Shown: one piece after another, positions 1 to 6,416 of the stretch
Layout: every line of letters begins with the position of its first letter
Position numbering within the stretch: position 1 is the first letter of the stretch
Assembly: GCA_030043155.1 (NCBI GenBank)
Contig: JASHYE010000267.1
Span: forward strand, 1 to 6,416
Length of the DNA stretch: 6,416 nucleotides
Reading direction: 5' to 3'
Origin: Candidatus Acidiferrales bacterium
Lineage (GTDB): Bacteria > Acidobacteriota > Terriglobia > Acidoferrales > UBA7541
Program-made: the position numbers and the translations under genes
Notes under the pieces: model-generated
Told to the model about the DNA's origin: nothing
Databases searched by the model: none
What the model saw: the letters and a program-made list of their open reading frames with translations, nothing else

Positions 1-1
1 T

Positions 2-391
2 GTCTCTCCCACTACCGCCGTGATCATCGGCGTCGTTTCCGGCGTCGTGTGCTATTACGCGGTCGAGCTGAAAAACAAATTGCAGTGGGACGATGCCCTC
101 GACGTTTGGGGCGTGCACGGTGTTGGTGGTTTTCTGGGCATTGTGCTGCTGGGCATTTTCGCGGATCAGCGATTCAATCCAAGCGGCAGCAATGGGCTGC
201 TTCACGGCAACCCCAGTTTCTTCTACAAGCAGCTCGTCGCCGTGCTTTTCTCTTCCGCCTGGGCGTTCATCTTCACCTATGGCATGTTGAAGATCATCGA
301 TATCTTCACAACCGTCAAAGTTGACGAAGCAAGCGAACAGGCTGGCTTGGACGTGTCTCTCCACGGCGAGCGCGCCTACGAGGAGTTCTGA
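2..391 (+). CDS. amt: Ammonium transporter (Amt/MEP family), C-terminal part; 5' end outside the window
   Basis: Amt proteins are trimeric inner-membrane channels that move ammonium/ammonia into the cell. The frame is open from base 2 to the TGA at 389-391, giving 129 residues of a protein usually 400-450 long. The GTG at base 20 lies inside this frame and is not a real start. Seen in order: the end of a membrane helix (VIIGVVSGVVCYYAVEL), a helix with the family motif VHGVGG, a last helix (about LVAVLFSSAWAFIFTYG), and a cytosolic tail with GLDVSLHGERAYEEF. The His codon at 116-118 corresponds to the second pore histidine of the twin-His pair (His318 in E. coli AmtB). The tail matches the conserved C-terminal region that interacts with PII (GlnK/GlnB) proteins in known Amts. 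The gene is convergent with the permease operon and unrelated to it in function. A glnK/glnB gene is often adjacent in other genomes but would lie outside this window. Confidence 0.95.
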   Translation, partial: VSPTTAVIIGVVSGVVCYYAVELKNKLQWDDALDVWGVHGVGGFLGIVLLGIFADQRFNPSGSNGLLHGNPSFFYKQLVAVLFSSAWAFIFTYGMLKIIDIFTTVKVDEASEQAGLDVSLHGERAYEEF

Positions 392-468
392 TTAACGTGT
401 TCGCGCCTGTGCCCCGAGCCTGACAGCGAACGACGGGACTTCAGTAGCTTCTGGTCATCTCTCCGCGG
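392..468. other. Convergent intergenic gap, no recognisable feature
   Basis: These 77 bases separate the amt stop from the stop of permease B, which reads toward it. A bidirectional terminator would be expected here, but I see no stable stem followed by a T-run on either strand, only very short weak pairings. Confidence 0.6.
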
Positions 469-3102
469 TTACTCATACCGCAAAGCCACCATGGGATCAA
501 CGCGCATCGCCCGGCGCGCAGGGATATAGCAAGCTAGCAATGCAACGCCGAGCAGAAGGATAGCAACAGCGATGAAAGTCACCGGATCCGTTGCGGAAAT
601 GCTGTAGAGCATGCTGGCCATCAACCGCGTCAGCAAAAGCGCGGCCACGATGCCGATGCCCAAGCCGGCGAGCGCAAGTTTCGCTCCCTGCCCGAGGATC
701 AAACGCAACACGTCGCGTGGCTGTGCGCCGAGCGCCATGCGAACCCCAATTTCATGCGTCCGCTGCGCAGCGGAATACGAAATCACGCCAAAAATTCCAA
801 CCGCGGCGAGCACCAGCGCGATGGCGGCGAACGAGCCGAGCAGAAAAGTGCGGAAGCGCTCCTGCGAAACCGATTTGCCGAGCATATCGGAGAACGAAGC
901 GATGTCTGTCACCGGCAGGTCTTTGTCAATCGCGTGAGTCGCCTGGCGAATATTCGCCGCGATGCTCGTTGCGCTGAGCGAACTTCGCACCACAACCTCG
1001 CCGCCATAAAGAGGCGCTTGAGCGAAAGGCACGTACATCATCGGCCCGGGCTTTTTGCCGAGTGATTCGTCGCGCACGTCGCCGACGATGCCCACAATTT
1101 CGCGCGACACTTCGGTCTTCGGCGGAAATCCGAACTTCATCTGCCGGCCAAGGGGATTTTGATTCGGGAAATAGCGCTGCGCCAGCGTTTCGCTGATGAT
1201 CGCCACCGTCGGGCTCGACGGCGAGTCCTGCTCCGAAAAAAATCGCCCGCGCAGCAACGGAATTTGCATCACGCGAAAATAGTCCGGACTCACTGTGGCG
1301 TAATCGGCGGCAATCGATTTGCCGAGAGGAAGCGGCGGATTGCCAACAATGGTGAACGGGAAAGTCGCTTCACCCTGTCGATCCATTGGCAGCGGAGCGG
1401 CCAGCGCCGAATCCGCCATGCCGGGCAGTGCATGAAGACGAGCCATTAGTTCGTTCGCGAAAGCGGTCCATTGTTGCGGCGTCGAATATTGGAATTGCGG
1501 AAGTGATATCTCAGCTTCTGTGACGTGGCTCGGATCGAAGCCTGGGTTGACTGTCGTCACCAGCGCGAAGCTGCGGATGAGCAGACCGCCCGCAACGAGG
1601 AGCACCACGGCCAGCGAAATTTCCGCGACGGCAAGCAAGCTCCGCACGTGTTGGCCGCTACGCTGCCCGCCGCGCTCGCCGCCGTCTTTGATTTTCGTTT
1701 GCACATTGGACGGCGTCGCAAGGAGCGCGGGCGCGAGTCCAAACACAATCGCTGCGGCAAGAGACAATGCCAGCGCAAAGACGAGAACCGGCGCGCCGAT
1801 ACGAATCGAATTGATCTGCGTCACCTCGGCGGGTAGGAACGGCCGCAGAATCGAGACGCTCCACAGCGCAAGGAACACGCCGGCGATTCCGCCCAGCACT
1901 CCCAGCAAAGCGCTCTCGGTCAGCAATTGCCGGACGATCCGCGCGCGACCCGCGCCAAGCGCGATGCGCACGGCGATTTCCCTGCCGCGCGAAGTCGCCC
2001 GCGACAGCAGCAGGTTCGCAATGTTTGCACAGGCGATCAACAATACAAGACCCACAGCGCCCAGCAAAATCAGCAGCGCGGATTTGACGTTGCCGACCAC
2101 CGCTTGCCGGTAAGGCACAAGGCGAATCGTCACGCCGGAGTCTTGCGCGGGAAATTGTTTAGCCAGCCGCGCCGCGATTGTGTCCATTTCGGCTTGCGCC
2201 TGGGTAATGGAAATTCCTGGCTTGAGACAGGCAATTCCGCCCATCGCGGGCACACCGGGCTCACGGAGACGAGGTCCGAAGAGCGGGTCTTGAGCCTCAG
2301 CGATCCAGACGTCCTGGCGCGCTGAGCCGTCAGGGTAGTGAAAGCTTGCGGGTAAGACTCCGACAACCGTGAACGAACGCATGTCCAGTGAAATGGATTG
2401 CCCGATGATGGCGGGATTCGCGCCGAAGCGGCTGCGCCAAAGATTTTCGCTCACCAGAGCCACGGGCGCCGCGCCCAACCCGCCATCTGTGGGCGCGAGC
2501 GTGCGGCCCAACAGCGGGTTTACGCCGAGCAGAGAAAAAATCTCCGGTGTCACGTCCGCGGTGTTCACAATGGAAGGCTCGCCTGCACCCGTGAGTGTGA
2601 GATCGTGAAACGCATTGCCCGCCATCTCACTGAAAACGCGGTTTTGCTCGCGATATTCGAGGAAATCTCTGTACGACAGGGCGGAAAGCGCGTCCTGTTG
2701 ATTCACCGGCGCGTTGAAAACCAAAACAAGTTGCCTCGCATTCGGATACGGGAAAGCGCGCAAGAGCACGGCGTCCACAATGCTGAAGATTGCGGTATTG
2801 GCGCCGATGCCGAGGGCGAGAGTAAGCACCGCGACGGCGGTGAATCCGGGAGATTTGCGCAGCATGCGGAAGGCGTAGCGCAAGTCTTGCACGAGCGTTT
2901 CGAGCCAGCGGAAGCCCCCCCAAGGCAATTGGTCGCGTGTCGCCTCGCGGATTAGGGTGGCGTTGCCCATTTCGCGGCGGGCGGATTGTGCGGCGGATGC
3001 AGGATTTTCGCCGCGCGCCATGCGCTCTTGCGCGGACATGCGGAGGTGTGAATCGAGCTCGTCGTTCAGCTCCTGCTGCTTGCGCCACGAGAAAAGACTC
3101 AT
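469..3102 (-). CDS. ADOP-family MacB/FtsX-like permease (permease B), 877 aa
   Basis: Large integral membrane protein related to MacB/FtsX permeases, in the duplicated form found mainly in Acidobacteriota. Residues about 1-80 are a cytoplasmic prefix ([19 protein letters not shown]). Predicted helices lie near 85-114, 340-367, 392-420, 437-461, 488-512, 753-778, 805-828 and 840-861. Two extracytoplasmic MacB-like domains fill about 115-338 and 515-750. Each half has an FtsX-type segment: [20 protein letters not shown] and [19 protein letters not shown]. The protein ends in [16 protein letters not shown], as does its upstream paralogue. The ATG is supported by GAGG 8 bases upstream and by alignment with the start of permease A. 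Length is normal for the family and the frame is intact. No ATPase is encoded nearby. In MacB relatives such permeases couple cytoplasmic ATP hydrolysis to movement of the periplasmic domains, in efflux or envelope work; the substrate here is unknown. It is second in the likely operon. Oddity: a run of seven G at codons 61-63, within a 3-residue insertion relative to permease A. Confidence 0.93.
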   Translation of the reverse strand: MSLFSWRKQQELNDELDSHLRMSAQERMARGENPASAAQSARREMGNATLIREATRDQLPWGGFRWLETLVQDLRYAFRMLRKSPGFTAVAVLTLALGIGANTAIFSIVDAVLLRAFPYPNARQLVLVFNAPVNQQDALSALSYRDFLEYREQNRVFSEMAGNAFHDLTLTGAGEPSIVNTADVTPEIFSLLGVNPLLGRTLAPTDGGLGAAPVALVSENLWRSRFGANPAIIGQSISLDMRSFTVVGVLPASFHYPDGSARQDVWIAEAQDPLFGPRLREPGVPAMGGIACLKPGISITQAQAEMDTIAARLAKQFPAQDSGVTIRLVPYRQAVVGNVKSALLILLGAVGLVLLIACANIANLLLSRATSRGREIAVRIALGAGRARIVRQLLTESALLGVLGGIAGVFLALWSVSILRPFLPAEVTQINSIRIGAPVLVFALALSLAAAIVFGLAPALLATPSNVQTKIKDGGERGGQRSGQHVRSLLAVAEISLAVVLLVAGGLLIRSFALVTTVNPGFDPSHVTEAEISLPQFQYSTPQQWTAFANELMARLHALPGMADSALAAPLPMDRQGEATFPFTIVGNPPLPLGKSIAADYATVSPDYFRVMQIPLLRGRFFSEQDSPSSPTVAIISETLAQRYFPNQNPLGRQMKFGFPPKTEVSREIVGIVGDVRDESLGKKPGPMMYVPFAQAPLYGGEVVVRSSLSATSIAANIRQATHAIDKDLPVTDIASFSDMLGKSVSQERFRTFLLGSFAAIALVLAAVGIFGVISYSAAQRTHEIGVRMALGAQPRDVLRLILGQGAKLALAGLGIGIVAALLLTRLMASMLYSISATDPVTFIAVAILLLGVALLACYIPARRAMRVDPMVALRYE
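2966..3003 (-). repeat. 38-bp direct repeat, copy in permease B
   Basis: Identical base for base to 5727-5764. It lies inside the coding sequence of permease B and encodes part of the prefix ([13 protein letters not shown]). The surrounding 200 or so bases also match between the two genes, with scattered differences and a 9-base indel. It is a by-product of gene duplication rather than a separate element. Confidence 0.9.
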
Positions 3103-3110
3103 GCTCGATT

Positions 3111-3114
3111 CCTC
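3111..3114 (-). promoter_or_regulatory. Ribosome binding site of permease B
   Basis: On the minus strand GAGG precedes the ATG at 3102 with an 8-base spacer (AATCGAGC). It supports this start, as does the N-terminal match with permease A ([13 protein letters not shown] against MSFFWQRKQRDLN). Confidence 0.65.
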
Positions 3115-3155
3115 GTGCGAATGTCATCCCCATTCGCGGAAAACCGATCAAAGGC

Positions 3156-3182
3156 CGCAGACTTCACAAGGCAAAGTCTGCG
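3156..3182. repeat. Perfect 9-bp inverted repeat, probable dispersed hairpin element
   Basis: The arms CGCAGACTT (3156-3164) and AAGTCTGCG (3174-3182) are exact reverse complements around a 9-base loop. On the minus strand the element reads CTGTAGCGCAGACTTTGCC and onward. Its style (TGTAGCG, paired arms, CGG) resembles short hairpin repeats I recall being scattered between acidobacterial genes; that is recollection, not a search. It lacks a T-tract, so it is unlikely to be an intrinsic terminator. It could alter mRNA stability between the two permease genes. Confidence 0.6.
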
Positions 3183-3202
3183 CTACAGAAAAAGCAAAGT
3201 CA

Positions 3203-5863
3203 TCACTCATACCGCAGAGCCACCATGGGATCCACACGCATGGCACGCCGCGCGGGAATATAAATTGCGAGCAAGGCCACGAGGATCAGCACAATGACGA
3301 CTCCGATAAACGTAAGCGGATCTATGGCGCTGATGCCGTAAAGCAGGCTTTTCATAAGGCGCATCAAAACGAACGCTGCCGCGAGACCGATTGCGGAGCC
3401 GATCGCTTCGAGACGCACGCCTCTGCCAATCACAAGAGCGAAAATGTCGCGTGGCTTAGCGCCGAGGGCCATGCGAATGCCAATGTCGTGCGTTTGCTGC
3501 GTAACGACATAAGCGAGGACGCCGTAGATTCCAATTGCCGCGAGAAAAAGAGCCAGAGCCGCAAGCGCGCCGAGCAGAACCGTATTGAACGCAGGCGCGG
3601 CAAATGAAGAACTCACAATCTGAATCATGGTTCGTATGTTTGCGACGGCCAAATCAGGATCGAGGGCGTGGACTTGCGCGACGATGCTGGAACTTAGCGA
3701 AAGAGGATCCATCTGCGTGCGCAGAGTAAGATTCAGGGCATGCCAGTCGCCGAAAGGATCGTTTTCGAGGAAAGGGAAAGGGATTTGCGCATAAGGCCGG
3801 TAAACATGCGGCCTCAAAACGCTACTGAGGGGACCCTCTTTTACATTGCCGACAACTCCAATGATGGTGTCCCATGATTGATGTGCCCATCTGATACGTT
3901 TGCCGATCGCGCCATGCGGCCAGTATTCTTGCGCCATGAACAAATCCACCACGGCGACTGGCTCCGACCCGAGCTGATCTTCGGGGGTAAACCAACGCCC
4001 CTGAAGCAGCGGAACGCACATCGTCTCAAAGTAATTTCCGAGCACCCAACTTTGAATGATTGCTTGAGGAGTGTCGGCTGCAGCGTTTTTGCGGCCTTCG
4101 ATGGTGATTGAAACCGCCTCGTGGCCGTTGAGCGGTAAATCGTTGGAGAGCGCGGCGCTCTTCACACCTGGCAAGCTTGAAGCGCGTTCGAGCAGTTTCT
4201 TGTAGAAATCGAACACCTGAGCGCCGTGAGGATAGGCCTCGTGCGGAACAGGCACGGTCAAAGTGAGCAAATGATCGGGACGAAAACCGGGATTTGTGTC
4301 AAGGAGCTTGGCGAAGCTGCGAACCAGCAGTCCTGCTCCGACAAGCAGCACGAGCGCCAGCGCAAATTCGGCGGCGACGAAGATTCCCTGCAGACGATAA
4401 CGCGGGCGGGTGGAAGTTCCACTTCGGCCGCCATCTTGGAATGGAGTCTGCTGCGCCACGCCGGATGACTGAAGTGCCGGAGCGAGGCCGAACAAAATGG
4501 CAGCGAGAATGGATATGCCCAGCGCGAAGGCAAGCATTCCGGCATTGAGCGGGATTTGATGGGGCAGAGGGATGTTCGGAGGAACGAGGTCAAGAATAAG
4601 ACTCTTGCTCCAGATTGCGAGGAGTATGCCGAGTGCCCCGCCCGCGAGCGCGAGAAAAAGGCTTTCGGTGAACATCTGTCGAGCTAATCGAATCCGTGTG
4701 GCACCCAGCGCTATGCGGATAGCAATTTCCTTTTGGCGTGACGCGGCACGCGACAAAAGCAGAGTCGCGACGTTTGCGCATGCAATCACCAGAACGAAAG
4801 CTACGGCCATCATCAAAACCAGCAGCAAAGTGCGAACCGAGCCGACGACTTCCGTGTGGAAAGGGATGGGCGTGATGGTCAGGCTATGTTGGAACGCGTT
4901 GGCGATTGCCGCCGGATAGTTATCGGCGACGCTGTTTGCAAGAGACGCCAGCTCACCGCGAGCCTGATCAAGCGTGACGCCAGAACGCAATCGTCCCACG
5001 ACGCTGCAGAAGTACGATCCTCCCCAGTCTTGCAATTCGCTCGGCGTGAAGGCCATGGGCACAAAGAGATCCGCAGGAGAGCTGTTCAGTTCCGGCCCCG
5101 GTAATGGAAAAGCGAATGAGCGCGGCATAATGCCAATGATGGTGTAAGGCTGGCGATTGAGTTCTATTGTTTGGCCGATGACATTCGAGACGCCTCCAAA
5201 GTGGCGCTGCCAAAGGCCGTAACTCAAAATCGCGACGTTATGGCCGGGCGCGTCTTCTTGCGCTGAGAACGTTCTGCCAATTGCTGGTTGAACGCCGAGC
5301 ATTGGGAACAATGAGGCGGAAACGCGCGCAGCGAGAATGCGCTCGGGTTCGCCCCGTCCGGAGATATCGAGGTGCTCATCCTGATATACTCCCAGCGCGC
5401 TGAAAGACTTTTGCTCGCGTGAAAAGACTGTGAGATCTGGCGGCGAGAATTCCATTTTTGGATAACCAATCTTCGGTGCGCCTTCGTGGAGAATCACGAG
5501 CTGCGAGGGATTATCGAACGGCAAAGGGCGAAGGAGGATGGCGTCAACGATGGTGAAAATGGCGGTGTTGGCGCCGATGCCGAGGGCCAGCGTAAGGACG
5601 GCGACGGCGGTGAATCCGGGCGATTTGCGAAGCATGCGGAAGGCGAAACGGATGTCTTGCAGCAGAGTTTCGAGCCAGCGGAATCCCCATTGGTCGCGTG
5701 TGGCTTCGCGGATCAGTGTGGCATTACCCATTTCGCGGCGGGCGGATTGTGCGGCGGATGCAGGGTTTTCGCCGCGCGCGACACGATCTTGCGCAGACAT
5801 GCGAAGATGCGTCGCAACTTCTTCATTCAAGTCGCGCTGTTTACGTTGCCAGAAGAAGCTCAT
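3203..5863 (-). CDS. ADOP-family MacB/FtsX-like permease (permease A), 886 aa
   Basis: Paralogue of permease B with the same duplicated architecture. Residues about 1-80 form the cytoplasmic prefix. Predicted helices lie near 83-112, 343-370, 397-420, 441-465, 493-517, 761-787, 815-835 and 848-870. MacB-like extracytoplasmic domains fill about 113-340 and 520-758. FtsX-type segments include SRQKEIAIRIALGATRIRLA and QQTHDIGIRMALGAKPRDIF. Identity with permease B is very high in the first 110 or so residues and in the tail [16 protein letters not shown], but low across the extracytoplasmic domains, so the two probably face different ligands or act as two non-identical subunits (inference). The ATG is supported by GGAG 6 bases upstream and by the shared N-terminus. 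The frame is intact and full length. It is the first permease after the padR remnant and probably leads the transcript that continues into permease B. No ATPase or MacA-like adaptor is visible; the substrate cannot be told from sequence. Confidence 0.93.
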   Translation of the reverse strand: MSFFWQRKQRDLNEEVATHLRMSAQDRVARGENPASAAQSARREMGNATLIREATRDQWGFRWLETLLQDIRFAFRMLRKSPGFTAVAVLTLALGIGANTAIFTIVDAILLRPLPFDNPSQLVILHEGAPKIGYPKMEFSPPDLTVFSREQKSFSALGVYQDEHLDISGRGEPERILAARVSASLFPMLGVQPAIGRTFSAQEDAPGHNVAILSYGLWQRHFGGVSNVIGQTIELNRQPYTIIGIMPRSFAFPLPGPELNSSPADLFVPMAFTPSELQDWGGSYFCSVVGRLRSGVTLDQARGELASLANSVADNYPAAIANAFQHSLTITPIPFHTEVVGSVRTLLLVLMMAVAFVLVIACANVATLLLSRAASRQKEIAIRIALGATRIRLARQMFTESLFLALAGGALGILLAIWSKSLILDLVPPNIPLPHQIPLNAGMLAFALGISILAAILFGLAPALQSSGVAQQTPFQDGGRSGTSTRPRYRLQGIFVAAEFALALVLLVGAGLLVRSFAKLLDTNPGFRPDHLLTLTVPVPHEAYPHGAQVFDFYKKLLERASSLPGVKSAALSNDLPLNGHEAVSITIEGRKNAAADTPQAIIQSWVLGNYFETMCVPLLQGRWFTPEDQLGSEPVAVVDLFMAQEYWPHGAIGKRIRWAHQSWDTIIGVVGNVKEGPLSSVLRPHVYRPYAQIPFPFLENDPFGDWHALNLTLRTQMDPLSLSSSIVAQVHALDPDLAVANIRTMIQIVSSSFAAPAFNTVLLGALAALALFLAAIGIYGVLAYVVTQQTHDIGIRMALGAKPRDIFALVIGRGVRLEAIGSAIGLAAAFVLMRLMKSLLYGISAIDPLTFIGVVIVLILVALLAIYIPARRAMRVDPMVALRYE
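5727..5764 (-). repeat. 38-bp direct repeat, copy in permease A
   Basis: Partner of 2966-3003, identical over 38 bases, within the prefix-coding part of permease A. The two copies lie about 2.76 kb apart in the same orientation. Recombination between them would remove one permease equivalent and leave a chimeric but in-frame gene. Confidence 0.9.
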
Positions 5864-5869
5864 ATTCGG

Positions 5870-5873
5870 CTCC
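5870..5873 (-). promoter_or_regulatory. Ribosome binding site of permease A
   Basis: GGAG on the minus strand sits 6 bases before the ATG at 5863. Together with the N-terminal alignment to permease B it fixes the start. Confidence 0.6.
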
Positions 5874-5958
5874 GATTCATGCGAAAAGGGCCATAAGGCT
5901 TTAGGAGCAATCGCCCTTCCGAACTCGGTGCGGAAAATGCAGTTGCGCTTTCGAAAAA

Positions 5959-6000
5959 CAAATGCAGATTCCTCGTCGCTTCCGCTCCTCGGAATGACAG
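5959..6000 (-). repeat. Dispersed intergenic repeat of the 'GTCATTCCGAG...GAGGAATCTGC' type
   Basis: On the minus strand the element begins CTGTCATTCCGAGGAGCGG and ends CGACGAGGAATCTGCATTTG. The ends ATTCC (5968-5972) and GGAAT (5991-5995) form a short inverted pair around a GC-rich core with repeated GAGG/GCG units. I recognise this as a family of short repeats found between genes in Acidobacteriota and several other phyla. A hallmark is the spurious peptide CHSEER...GIC when translated, and it appears here as CHSEERKRRGICICF. Copy number in this genome cannot be seen from one window. Its function is unknown; it may be a non-autonomous mobile or REP-like unit. Confidence 0.65.
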
Positions 6001-6055
6001 TTCAACAGTCGTTTTGCAATATCCTCATCACACGCGCGCCGACAAAACAATAAAT

Positions 6056-6412
6056 TCATATCTCGTTCTCTTTCGCGGGTGTAAGAATTCCCGCGATGGC
6101 GTCGGAGATTTGCTGCCACCGCGAGCGCTCGGAGAGCAATTGCCTCTTCCCCGCAGGAGTAAGCCGATAGACGCGGACGCGCTGGTTGTTCTCGGAGGTT
6201 TTCCATTCGGCTTTAATCTATCGCTGGCGCTCGAGGCGGTGCAGCGCGGGATAGAGCGAGCCAGTGTCGACTTGCAGCGCCTCGCCGGAACGGCTGCGAA
6301 TGGCCTGGCTGATGCCGTAGCCATGTTGCGGTCCCCATTGCAGCGTCTGCAAAATCAGCAGGTCCAGCGTGCCCTGCAAAAGTTCGATGCGGTTTTGATA
6401 GCGCGCCTTCAC
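6056..6412 (-). pseudogene. PadR-family transcriptional regulator interrupted by an in-frame amber codon
   Basis: PadR proteins are dimeric winged-helix DNA-binding regulators, usually repressors, and commonly sit just upstream of ADOP permeases. The frame starts at a GTG (6412-6410), or at a start just beyond the window edge. It encodes 64 residues with the family features: [28 protein letters not shown] and [18 protein letters not shown] at 6220-6218 then stops it. The same frame continues for 53 more residues (IKAEWKTSENNQRVRVYRLT, then PAGKRQLLSERSRWQQISDA) to TGA at 6058-6056, with no frameshift. The usual family sequence here is LERQGWI; this copy reads LERQR*I, so Trp TGG has become TAG and the Gly before it is Arg. 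The total of 119 codons including both stops is normal for the subfamily. The shortened product would keep the DNA-recognition helices but lose the wing and the C-terminal dimerisation helix, so it is probably not functional. A sequencing error or amber readthrough cannot be excluded. Confidence 0.85.
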
Positions 6413-6416
6413 GTGA

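Larger units (their letters stand above)
3103..3202. other. Spacer between the tandem permeases
   Basis: These 100 bases separate the stop of permease A from the start of permease B on the minus strand. They hold a 9-bp perfect hairpin (3156-3182) and the ribosome binding site of permease B. There is no T-run after the hairpin on the minus strand, so read-through transcription from permease A is the simplest reading. I see no convincing promoter. Confidence 0.6.
5864..6055. other. Spacer between the padR remnant and permease A
   Basis: These 192 bases carry the dispersed-repeat-like sequence at 5959-6000 and the permease A ribosome binding site. A possible minus-strand promoter (TTGTCG, 16 bases, GATATT, near 6020-6050) matches the consensus at only 4 of 6 bases in each box and is not called. 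There is no convincing coding region: the frame open at 5901-6206 on the minus strand is a translation across the repeat and the padR end. Confidence 0.55.

Noticed and set aside
20..391. A small 123-residue protein starting at GTG 20
   Set aside because: The frame stays open to the window edge and the sequence is the C-terminal third of an Amt transporter, so the GTG is an internal Val codon.
392..468. Expected terminator between the convergent amt and permease genes
   Set aside because: No stable stem-loop with a T-tract was seen on either strand.
3156..3182. Reading the hairpin as an intrinsic terminator for permease A
   Set aside because: The bases after the stem on the minus strand are GCCTTTGATC, without a U-run, and permease B follows closely in the same direction.
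2957..3607. Long open frame on the plus strand (216 codons) across the permease junction, with others such as 1520-2113 and 2398-2955
   Set aside because: They lie antisense to the permease genes. They have low-complexity Arg/Ala/Ser-rich composition, no recognisable domain and no clear ribosome binding site. They are shadows of GC-rich coding sequence.
5917..5935. Short inverted repeat TTCCG / CGGAA upstream of permease A
   Set aside because: It is only a 5-bp stem with a 9-base loop and no T-run, easily expected by chance. It is not a convincing terminator or operator.
6020..6050. Possible minus-strand promoter (TTGTCG, 16 bases, GATATT)
   Set aside because: It has four of six consensus bases in each box and no supporting context. 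Promoter consensus in this phylum is also uncertain, so it is too weak to call.
5901..6206. Minus-strand open frame of 101 codons overlapping the padR end
   Set aside because: Its N-terminal part is the padR tail read in another frame, and its C-terminal part is the translated dispersed repeat (CHSEERKRRGICICF). It is not a gene.

Overview
The window looks like a stretch of an Acidobacteriota chromosome. The main reason is a tandem pair of very long, MacB/FtsX-type permeases of the 'acidobacterial duplicated orphan permease' (ADOP) kind, headed by a PadR-family regulator, an arrangement repeated many times in genomes of that phylum. Two intergenic repeats of a style I associate with acidobacterial genomes fit the same picture. 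The species cannot be named from this sequence.

Layout. Positions 2-391 (+) hold the last 129 codons of an ammonium transporter (Amt). A 77-base gap with no recognisable feature follows. The rest of the window reads on the minus strand, convergent with amt. In transcription order it has a PadR-type regulator (6412-6056) interrupted by an in-frame amber codon, a 192-base spacer carrying a dispersed-repeat-like sequence, permease A (5863-3203, 886 aa), a 100-base spacer with a perfect 9-bp hairpin, and permease B (3102-469, 877 aa).

How the genes may work together. Both permeases share one architecture: a cytoplasmic prefix, one membrane helix, a large extracytoplasmic MacB-like domain, three helices, then a second copy of the helix / extracytoplasmic domain / three-helix unit. 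No ATPase gene is present, so any ATPase partner would be encoded elsewhere. The two genes are probably co-transcribed, with PadR as the likely local repressor. The PadR reading frame is broken at a codon where related proteins usually have Trp, yet is otherwise intact and family-like on both sides. This suggests a recent nonsense mutation, a sequencing error or, less likely, readthrough. Local control of the permeases may therefore be lost.

I see no CRISPR array, RNA gene, transposase, phage gene or clearly new system. The most unusual items are the interrupted regulator, the two intergenic repeats, and the uneven similarity of the two permeases (near-identical ends, diverged extracytoplasmic domains).
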